DNA from: Acanthopleura granulata
Lineage: Eukaryota > Mollusca > Polyplacophora > Chitonida > Chitonidae
Assembly (NCBI GenBank): GCA_016165875.1
Contig: JABBOT010000001.1
Span: 9,055,306 to 9,119,305, forward strand
DNA length: 64,000 bases
Reading direction: 5' to 3'
Shown: positions 44,584 to 56,500 of the stretch, piece by piece
Numbering within the stretch: position 1 is the stretch's first letter
Layout of the letters: every line of letters begins with the position of its first letter
Notes under the pieces: generated by a model
The model's input: only the letters and a program-made list of their open reading frames with translations
Told to the model about the DNA's origin: nothing
The model's database searches: none
Translations under genes and position numbers: made by a program

Positions 44584-47500
44584 CTATATACATGCAGAAA
44601 AAGAAAGACCTATATATAGCACCTGTCATTTTCATGTAGCGTTTTCTCAATTTAATTATACTTTATTTTGTATTAAAAGACCATTTCACAAAGTTACAGG
44701 GTTTTTTTCCTTACAGCATTACTTTGCAGAAGTGACTAAACACCAAACTGATCTAAAGGAACAAAATAACTGTTTGGCCTCTCAACATATGGCTGATACT
44801 TCAGTATATATCAAAATGCATTCATCTTTAAATCATATTTTATATATTAGCACTCTGGTTAAAATTTATTTTAACACACCAATGGGTCCTTACCTGTATT
44901 AGCATCCTACACATGCCCAGTGTAGCTGTGGACCCTTACCTGTGTTTAGTGTCCTACACATGCTCAGTGTAGCTGTGGACTCTTACCTGTATTAGTGTCC
45001 TACACATGCCCAGTGTAGCTGTGGACCCTTACCTGTATTAGTGTCCCACACATGCCCAGTGTAGCTTTGGACCCTTACCTGTATTAGTGTCCTACACATG
45101 CCCACTGTAACTATGGACCCTATCAGTGTCCTACACAGGCCCAGTGTAGCTGTACACCTTTACCTCTGATAGTGTCCTACACATGCCCAATATAGCCAAG
45201 GACCTTTACTTTAGCGTTCTACACATACACAATGTAGATATGGACCCTTACTTGTATTAGTGTCATACATATGCCCAGTGTAGCTGCATACCCTTACCTC
45301 TATTAGTGTCCTACACATGCCCAATGTAGCTATGGACCCTTACCTGTATTAGTGTCCTACACATGCCCAGTGTAGCTATGGACCCATGAGGAAGAAGCTG
45401 TAGACATAATGTACACAGCCTCTTGATGTATGCCAAAATTCTATGTTCTGACATCTGGAAATCAAAACAAAGCAAGACAATGCTATGTATGCTTCCACTA
45501 TATACAAACCACAGAAATTGTGAAGTTTTACAACATCACCCGATGGTATTATAACTTCAAAAAATTATGAGAAATAGACCCATTCAGTTTTGGGGGGGTT
45601 TTGGCAAGTCACAATTGTACTCACTATATACAAACCACAGAAATTAATTTTTACAACATCACCTGATGGTATTATAACTTCAAAAAATTATGAGAAATAG
45701 ACCCATTCAGTTTTGGGGGGGGGGGGGGTTGGCAAGTCACAATTGTACTCTCTGGTTCAAAATAACACTATATTTTCAAAGAATACTCTTCTTTCTGACT
45801 TTCGTCAGGGAATTTATTTGAGAAAATCATAATGTGATGCCTTGTCTCCATAGTGAAAGCCACACCAAGCTTGAACAAAGGCCTTCAGTGTCCTCTCACA
45901 ACTGATCCACTTCCACATACTGACTCACCAGTCTCTTTCTTCTGCTCACAACAACATCTAAGCAGTCTAATATGATAGCAATATCCTCACTGCTGCTGCC
46001 TACAACAAGACAAACATAGTCACCAGTCAGAAAAGTGAAATATGTGTATTTCAGGAACATTATTAGGAACCCCATGGGGTCTACCCCCAAATATATTGAA
46101 CGACAACTGGTCCTGTGATAAAGGCATTCCATGATTTAACACGTAGTACATGTAGCTGTAAAGTGACACCTTGATTTGTTTGTTAGTTTCAACTTTGTAG
46201 TACATGTATCTGTAGAGTGACACCTTGATTTGTTTGTTAGTTTCAACTTTGTAGTACATGTATCTGTAGAGTGACACCTTGATTTGTTTGTTAGTTTCAA
46301 CTTTGCAGTACATGTATCTGTAGAGTGACACCTTTATTTGTTTGTTAGTTTCAACTTTGTAGCACTTGTACCTGTAAAGTGACACCTTGATTTGTTTGTT
46401 AGTTTCAACTTTGTAGTACATGTACCTGTAAAGTGACACCTTGATTTGTTTGTTAGTTTCAACTTTATGTCACGTTACATCCTGGCAGGGAAACAATTCC
46501 ATTTTTATTGTGATCACTTCATTGAACCTAGCTATTTTTAGCCCATCAAAACTGAAATTTGAGCAACACCTTGTACAGATGCTTAGAAAACCTCATGTGG
46601 TTAACAGTGAGTGCTGTCCTTAGACCTGTGATGAGATTTACCTGCATGCACATTGGGTAACACATTGTACAGGTGTGTGTAAAATCTCATGTGTTTTACA
46701 CTGAGTGCTGACCTTTGATCTTTGTGATTTACCTGCATGGAGCTTCTGTAACATGTGCTTGAACAACCTCATGTGGTTTACACAGAGTGCTGACCCTTCA
46801 CATTTGTAATTTACCTGCAAGCACCTTAAGTAACACTTTGTACAGGTGCTTATTGAACCTCATGTGGTTTATGCTGAGTGCTGACCTTTGTGATTTACCT
46901 GCAGACACCTTCAGTAACACCTTGTACAGGTGCTTGTAGAACCTCACGTGGTTTACACGGAGTCCTGACCCTTCACATTTGTGATTTACCTGCAAGCACC
47001 TTGAGTAACACTTTGTACAGGTGCTTGTTGAACCTCACGTGGTTTACACAGAGTGCTGACCCTTCACATTTGTGATTTACCTGCACGCACCTTAAGTAAC
47101 ACCTTGTACAGGTGCTTGTAGAACCTCACGTGGTTTACACGGAGTCCTGACCCTTCACATTTGTGATTTACCTGCAAGCACCTTGAGTAACACCTTGTAC
47201 AGGTGCTTGAAGAACCTCACGTGGTTTACACAGAGTGCTGACCCTTCACATTTGTGATTTACCTGCACGCACCTTAAGTAACACCTTGTACAGGTGCTTG
47301 TAGAACCTCATGTGGTTTACGCTGAGTGCTGTCGCTTGCCCTTTGAGATTTACCTGCATGCACCTTCAGTACCACCTTGTACAGGTGCTTGTTGAACCTC
47401 ATGTGGTTTATGCTGAGTGCTGTTCCTTGACCTTTGTGATTTACCTGCATGCACCTTCAGTAATACCTTATACAGGTGCTTGTAGAATCTCATGTGGTTT

Positions 47501-50500
47501 ACACAGAGTGCTGACCCTTCACCTTTGAGATTTACCTGCATGCACCTTCAGTACCACCTTGTACAGGTGCTTGTTGAACCTCATGTGGTTTATGCTGAGT
47601 GCTGACCTTTGTGATTTACCTGCAGACACCTTCAGTAACACCTTGTACAGGTGCTTGTAGAACCTCACGTGGTTTACACGGAGTCCTGACCCTTCACATT
47701 TGTGATTTACCTGCAAGCACCTTGAGTAACACTTTGTACAGGTGCTTGTTGAACCTCATGTGGTTTATGCTGAGTGCTGACCTTTGACCTTTGTGATTTA
47801 CCTGCAGACACCTTCAGTAACACCTTGTACAGGTGCTTGAAGAACCTCACGTGGTTTACACAGAGTGCTGACCCTTCACATTTGTGATTCTTTCTGACTT
47901 TCGTCAGGGAATTTATTTGAGAAAATCATAATGTGATGCCTTGTCTCCATAGTGAAAGCCACACCAAGCTTGAACAAAGGCCTTCAGTGTCCTCTCACAA
48001 CTGATCCACTTCCACATACTGACTCACCAGTCTCTTTCCTTGACCTTTGTGATTTACCTGCATGCACCTTCAGTAACACCTTGTACAGGTGAATGTAGAA
48101 TCTCTTGCGGTTTACACTGAGTGCTGACCCTTCACCTTTGTGATTTACCTGCATGCACCTTCAGTAACACCTTGTACAGGTGTTTGTAGAACCTCATGGG
48201 ATCTATATTAAGAGCTGACCCTTGTCCTGTTAGGATGGTGAATGCTGTCAGTACACAGTGAAGTGTCTCTCGATAACTCAATCTCTGAAAGACACAAATA
48301 ATCAAATAATTAGGCATTCATTAAAGTTTTTATCACTGTGAGACATCAGAAAATATACCAATATGTGTACTTCAAGAAGACATATCAATACTACGGTAAT
48401 ATATTAATGAACTCAAATTTACAATGAATACTCAGATCTCTACAGAATACAGAGAGGCAGTAACAAAATTAACGACTGAGGAGTGATAGACACTCTAGAG
48501 TCAAACACCTAAATATCATAGGTAAATATCGAAACTGAGGTCACAGCGTATACAATTCCGAGACCTGATAGTAACCTACCTCAGAGTCTATCAGCTGATT
48601 AAGAACTTCAAACAGGTCATCAAAGAAATCCACATTTATAAGATGTGAAAATCTGCAAAAATATTAGTAAATTCAGTATTTTCAAACTCAGATAATGCTG
48701 TTTTGAATACCACCGGATAAACAATGTTGAGTTTAAAACAAGGAAATCATAACTTTCATATGAACTTTGAGTTTTTATCATTCAATTGTATATTGAAATA
48801 GGATAATACTTAAAAGTATTAATATACAACAAAACGTTATCAAGTTGCCTAATAAGAATGTGAACAATGTGTCTTAGCAGTATCAATCATAGGTATCATA
48901 GCTTTGTCAGGGATTCATAAAAAAAAGACATACATGCTGCTGTAACACAGAATGTAGGCAGGGCAGTCAGACAAACAGGGGCAGGGTAGATAACTCACCT
49001 AGCCAGGCCCTCTAACACAGATGGGAGCAGCGGAGATTTCTTCTCAGATTTCAAAATTCTGAAGTATGTCAAGAAGACTGCCTGGATGACCTCTGTATGC
49101 TGAAAAGAGAACAAAGAAAGTGTTATGGATTTTTTGCTGGAAACAGTATCTCAATAGGTAAATCCAGACTCAAGGAATTTTTCTAGCTATTGACTCTTCC
49201 TGATGAATTCTCCAGTTAACAATGATCTGTCAGTTCAAACGTCTCATAACTCCAAAACACTGGCAAAACTTCGTCTGAATAACTAGAACTGCTGTTGTTT
49301 CTAAAGCACAATTCTTAGCTGATGTGAACATTTTGACTTCTTAACAAAGCTGCAGATTTTGTCCATGCCTCTTCTGTCCATGCCTCTTTTGTCCATGCCT
49401 CTTCTGTCCATGCCTCTTCTGTCCATGCAGTACAGAGTGCAAGGAAGAAATCATTCTAGTCCTAGTTATCTTCAAAAACTATAAATACTGGAAGACAGTA
49501 AGGGTTAAATTCGTCAATGACTTACCAACTTTAATTTGGCCTTTTTATTCTCTGTGGCTTTCGTTTCTAACAGTTCCTTCTCCAGTTTTTCCAACTGTTT
49601 TTGTCTCTGAAGAGGTGAACAAACACAGCACAAATTTTATTTGGATTGGTACAATGGTAGTCTAATTTACAGGGCATGGATAACTGGCTAACTGAGAGTA
49701 AATCCCAAACCTTGGCCAGGTGGAGGATACCAGGCAGAGCTCAGAGGAAATCTCCAACCTTGGCCAGGTGGAGGATACCTGGCAGAGCTCAGAGGAAATC
49801 TCCAACCTTGGCAAGGTGAAAGATAACTGGCAGAGCTCAGAGGAAATCTCCTACCTTGCCTAAGTGAAGGATACCTGGCAGAGCTCAGAGGAAATCTCCT
49901 ACCTTGCCTAACTGAAGGATACCTGGCAGAGTTCAGAGGAAATCTCCTACCTTGCCCAAGTGAAGGATACCTGGCAGAGCTCAGAGGAAATCTCCTACCT
50001 TGCCTAAGTGAAGGATACCTGGCAGAGTTCAGAGGAAATCAGCTTCCTCAGCCAGGTGGAGGATATCTGGCTTACTTAGAGATCACCTACCCTGGGGACG
50101 TGGAGGATAGATGGCTCTCAGAGGAAATCTCCAACCTGGGCCAGGAGGATGATACATGGCTAAGAGCAAATCTCCTACCTGGGCCAGGTGAAGGATACCC
50201 GGCTAACTCAGAACAAATCTCCTACCTGGGCCAGGAGGAGGATACCTGGCTAACTCAGAACAAGTTTCCTACCTGGGTCAGGTGAAGGATAACCAGCAGA
50301 GCTCAGAGGAAATCTCCAACCTGTAAACCAATCACTGCATTGCGTATCTCTTTCCCTCTTTATCCTACACTCTAATAGAGACAGGGCCAGGCATTTTTTG
50401 CAGTAATGCAGAATGACTTACCTTCCTTTCTCGTCTGGAGTATTTTAGCATTTTTTCCTTTTTCAACAACTTCTTCTGTGTATCATCTTCCCCTTTATAC

Positions 50501-53500
50501 ACTTCTTTGATTCTTAAAGCCAGGAACGTGTCCAACACCTGGTCAACAGAAAATACACATGGAACTTTGACTGGGACCTCCCTGGATCATGTGAATAAAG
50601 CACTGGCTCACTGCAACTATCAGACTCTTGACTATTACGTCACCTGTTCAAATTCAGCTCTTTCTGGTTTGACTGTAACTTCTGTCAAGTATAACTATTT
50701 GCAGACAAGCACACACAACTTATCACCACAAGAAACTGCTGGAAAGAGTTACCTTTCTATGGATATTGTGGTCTCTGGTTTTCAAGAGTCTTGAAATTAA
50801 TCGTACAATCTGCAAAGACAAAGAAAGCAATCAGTCAAAGCAATGTATTTCAATGATTTTCAAGAACTAAATTTCAGGAGAACAATTTATCAGTTTTATG
50901 TCTTGTTAATATTGATCAAAATTTAACTTCATAACCATATTATGTAACTTGTTTTGATCCAACTGCCTCCATGGGTTTCACTTTAAACATTCTATGTACA
51001 AGTATGTATGATTTCTTCCATTAAATTATACCAAACAATTCATTCTTTACATTGTTTAGCCAGTAAAGTCAAATCCAGAGGTAGCACCAATCACATGCAA
51101 GCTAACACTTTGCTGATGGCCTACCTCTAGGGATACCTCTCCTGATTTGTCAGTCTTAAACACAGTCTCCACAGCTTCACATATGGGATCTGAGATCTGG
51201 GCACACATGAAAGGAGATTTTACACATATCATACATTTGCGTAAAGATCAACAAGAGGCAGAAAACATACCCGAACAAAACATCAAATATTTAAGTTCTA
51301 TGTTAAAACAGTTCTCCATACATATGTCATGACGGTACTTAGGGGTGCAAATATTGAATCTAGGACCAAAAGATCTATTGGATACCAAATTTGGTTATTT
51401 GAGATAGGTCGTGAAGCATCCTCCAATTTTTCTCAAGCCAACACAGAAATTAGGGACCTTTGAAGCCAAACCACAGTTTGGGTTTACTAAAAAGACTAAA
51501 TTACTAATTAAAACTTTAACAAAACTGAACAAGCATGAGGTCTATATAAAATCTTCTGGATGAATTGATCTGCTGCCAGTTCACCTTTAAATCGAGAATG
51601 GCTACAAGTATATCACCTGGTCTGGTTTCTTACACATAAGAGGATATGAACAGTTATGATGTTATTACCTGGTCTGATCTTTTACACATAAGGGGTTTAG
51701 AACAGCTATGATGTCATTGCTGTCGACTGGTCATTTACATATAAGGGGTAAGAACAGCTATAATGTTATTACCTGGTCTGATTTCTTACACATCAGAGGG
51801 ATAAGAACAGCTATGATGTTATTTCGGTAGTTGAAGTGAGGATGGTTTACCAGCATCTGGCATAAGCACTTGACAGCAATTTCACACATGGCCTACAAGA
51901 AAATTTACTTTTTTAGATATAAAAGAAGAGGTAAACTCTTCAACTGCCTGGAAAATGCAACATGTACTTACTGAATTTGCACACTGGCATACGGACATGA
52001 CGAACTTGTAACCATTTTGCAGACTTGCTGTTGTTCATGTGTTTGTAAAACAAAACCGTAAAATCATCTACAGTGGATTTCATACACATGTACATGTGCG
52101 CACATCTTTGCTATTGTCAGTTTAAGCTCACCAATACATAACTCCATCTCTGATATAAAAGCATTTCTTTATTACTTTGTTACAGGATTGTCAAACATCA
52201 TTAACTATTTCAGTACTTACTATGATTTATCACACAGGTTGCAGAAATACACGCATAATAATGTGCTGAGTGTTTCTTTCCTCGTACAATACACACGTAT
52301 AAAAGGCAAAAGCCCTGACCTTGGATGTGGCCTCTGTCATTTCACTGTTGACCCCGTTCTGCCCCTTGCGTTTGTTTCTCTGATGACCTTTCACCAGACC
52401 TTTTCCCCCTGTGTTAATCAGAATACTATAAGTTATGCCAGCGTGTTGCATGGGTCGTCGAGATTAAATTTTTCATGAGTCCCAAGGGTGAGTTGAAATA
52501 TTGATCTATGAGACGAAATATCAGTCTGTTTACCCACACAACACACTTGTATAACGAATTTATCACAATGAAGAGCATTCCAGCTGACTTTTGTTGATAT
52601 TTTTGCTAAAACACGCTGCGTTTTCACAGATGCTTTGCCACTGACTAAGCAACCGATGTCATGGCTCACACGATGAGAACAGTACAGGCTAGGACCAGGG
52701 TATTGATGGCGCAGAGCAAAAAACACCGCTTTAAATCCATCTGATTTGCAACGGTTTGCAATTTAACTAAAATGTTACTTTTCTACATATTGTTGAACTA
52801 TTAGAATTCTTTAGAAAATAGAGGCAAGAAAAGTTACCGACTCATACATTGCTGACAAGCATTGCTATCCTCCAGCGCGAGAATCCTTGACTTCATAGGG
52901 ATATAGAAAAAATATCGAAGGCACGAGACTTTATTGCTTACCCGTTTTGCAAATCCGGTAGCCTGTTCAAGGCAGATAGACCGGAGGCCTCGAGTTTTCT
53001 CAGAATTGTGACAAATTGTCTTCTCACATATATGTATTGAAGTAACCCTATTTTTACCTGAAGATCTCTAGGAGAGTGACAGGAAATCCTCGGCGAATCT
53101 ATTACACATGAATTTTCCAACAAATGATGTACAATTTAACAACGGATTCTCACACAAATTTTATTCATATTATTCCCAACATTTGTTGCACCTATACCAT
53201 TGTTGTGAGTATCAAAAAGTTGTCGGTATAACATGTTTCTATTGTCCATCACCAACAAAGTCACAACCATATGAGTATGAAATCTCTCCAATCGTTTTTC
53301 TATTATTACATCTAACCACTTGTTTTTCACTCTGACATCTGCTTATGTTTAGATATCTGCTTGGTCTGCTTTTATCTCCTTTTAAAACCAATGTTATTTT
53401 TATTGAATACCCCGGCACTTGTCTATTCTGAATAGCGACAGGGATTTCCAATCCCCACTGTATTTATGGCATGTTAATCCACACTGTGTAATCCGACACA

Positions 53501-56500
53501 GCATTTTCTCCTGAAGTTGATTTTGATTAGAACACTCCACACACTGTTAGCTGATATGGCATCGGGTAATTCAGGACATCAATAAATACTCCAGTTTATG
53601 GTCACATTGTTTTCCAAATTTCATTAAATCCAGCATGGCTGACCGATCTGCTAAGAAACATCGTGTGCCTTGTGCGACTTTTCCTAAGTCCCTTTCTCTT
53701 TACTTTCAAGATGGAAACAGTTTTACTTTGGTTTGACAAGTATGACAAATTTGCTATATGACTAACAACGCCTCAGAAGTTCCAGTTCCACACATGTTTA
53801 CTCATTAGCCTATCTGTTTTTGTAAGCCTATTCTTCTACGCATTTAAACAATTAACAGCTGGGACAAAGAAGCCCAGCTTCATTCACCTTGCTTGCTTGT
53901 ACAGAACTTTGTTTATTAGTGACATGTCTGAAAGCTGTGTATAAGGAAGCACCTGTAAGTGTTGTTGTTGTTGCACACAGTATATTCCACAAACTGACAT
54001 CTTGTCAAAACTAACATTTTTTTGCGGAACCGGACATGGTCAGTTCAGACAAGTTTTACTGTAGTTCATATTCATGTGATACAAGTACTCTTGTAAGAGA
54101 AATTCCTTGTCCACAATTCACCTATCTATTGTGTTGATATGCCAAAGACAGAGTGCATAACAGACAACAGCACAAACTAAATGTATACCTTTAGCCACTG
54201 ATTCCAAATATTCCAGATAAAGCCTGTAGTTGTTCAGCAAAGATGTTTCATAGTCCAGTAAACTCCGAGTCTCCTGTTTTAGCTGCACCAAAAAAATGGG
54301 GACACAAATCACATTCATACACGTGAACACTGAACCTGCTGACAGTTCACATTCCTAAAGATTACAAAAACCCTCAGTACCTAACACTGGTTCCTGGAAA
54401 CGCAACTCTGAAAACTTGACCAACTCAGTCATAAAAACGAGATGAATGAATTTCATCTTGGTCACCTTGTGCCCTTTAGGACCCAGACAGCCGTGTGTGG
54501 ACGCGGTATCCATACTATACCTCCATACAGAGCAGGTCTTCAACAGATTATTAATAGAAGTCTCAGATGAGACAGATAACAGAAGAGTGAAAAATCAAGA
54601 TGAGGACCTCAGACAAACACTTAGAAAAGTGGTTGTTGTATTTTAGTCAGCCCCTTATTGTTTAACAACAATATAAATTGCTTCTAATGTATTTCACACT
54701 TTTAAACATGTTAAAGTGGGATTCAATCACCTCAATTTTTTGTCAAGTTCATAACGAAGAGCTTGAAATGTGAAATACTTTGACCGTGGCCATACAGCCG
54801 TACCTTGGTGAGTTTATTGGCCATACAGCCGTACCTTGGTGAGTTTATTGGCCATACAGCTGTACCTTGGTGAGTTTATTGGCCACACAGCCGTACCTTG
54901 GTGAGTTTATTGGCCATACAGCCATACCTTGATGAGTTTATTGGCCATACAGCCGTACCTTGGTGAGTTTATTGTCCATACAGCCGTACCTTGGTGAGTT
55001 TATTGTCCATACAGCCGTACCTTGGTGAGTTTATTGGCCATACAGCCGTACCTTGATGAGTTTATTGGCCATACAGCCGTACCTTGGTGAGTTTATTGGC
55101 CATACAGCCATACCTTGGTGAGTTTATTGGCCATACAGCCGTACCTTGGTGAGTTTATTGTCCATACAGCCGTACCTTGGTGAGTTTATTGGCCATACAG
55201 CCGTACCTTGATGAGTTTATTGGCCATACAGCCGTACCTTGGTGAGTTTATTGTCCATACAGCCATACCTTGGTGAGTTTGTTGTCCATATGAGGCCGTA
55301 TCCTGTAGCCAGGGATGATGTCCTTGAAGAGCTCCATCATGGAGACCATTACCAACTTCCGCACAGTAATAAACACATGAGGTTCTTCCTCACTGAGCAT
55401 CAGACGTAGCTCCTTTAGCTTCTTCATCTGTACAGCAAAACATTTTCATGAAGATATACAAAGGTATTATCCTGAAATTTTTTCTATAATCTACAAGATG
55501 GAAATTGGTCCAGTTTTGTGAGTACAATCAACAAATATAAGATAAATTTTCATCAAAACTTGATGATTTGACGAAAAGTCTGGTGACAAGAATGCTAAGA
55601 AAGTGAATAAGCATAATGCTGTGCACTCACACCTAGCTTACAATAGATATTTATTTGATTGTTGTTTAGCCTCTGTGGTAGTGGGGGTTATCACACTAGT
55701 GCAGCATAATAGTTCAGAGGCCAATCACCAATGCAGTCACCGTGAGTTCCCGCAGACGGTCATGGGTTTCCCCTGGACTCAGCCCGGTTTCCTCCCACCA
55801 TAATGCGGGCCACTGTCATGCAAGTAAAATATCCTTAAGTATGGAGTAAAACACCAATCAAAAAAATAAATAAATGAAGAGATTATTGTTTAATGCCATG
55901 CCCAAGATTTTTTCACATTGGTGGTGAGTTTTATGGGTGGAGGACATTGGAGTGCTGAAGTTTACCACCAAAATTCTGGGAAAGTACTCACAAAGTGTCC
56001 CACACAAGATATACATATGCACAGCATACTGGTTTGAAGACAAATGGCCTTCAAAAAAAATTGGACTTCACAAACAACCACATGCTAATTGTCGCCAACA
56101 CCTCACAGGCAGTAAAAGCAGACTTGTGCGTTTCTGCACTTGAAAGGCAACAACCTTAAATAAATTACTGTGGATACAAAGGTTGCATTGTCACCTTACA
56201 TAAATCATTTCCACTGTTCACTGTCTGTTGTCTGAGAAGTTCATGTTGGATTAGTACTCATGGAGAGATTACTCTACTGAAGTCTCACTACAGGTCCAAG
56301 ATGCTAGAATGACATGAACTCTACTACTAACAATTTAACTTCAAAATGTAACAAATTCAAACATTTTGAATTCCTCTCCTTAGATGTGTGGCAAACATCA
56401 AACAACCTACAAGTATGTAACACACTATTACATGTAGCTACTTTTCCCCGAATCTGAATGTGAGTCTATACATGACAAGTGTTTTCATGCCTGTATTTGA

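Noticed and set aside
46020..46439. 139-codon minus-strand frame with [16 protein letters not shown] repeats
   Set aside because: It lies in a NOC3L intron and is a by-product of a 54-base tandem repeat.
53637..53740. Short frame beginning [11 protein letters not shown]
   Set aside because: It is plus-strand sequence inside a NOC3L intron with no splice partner or homology that I recognise.
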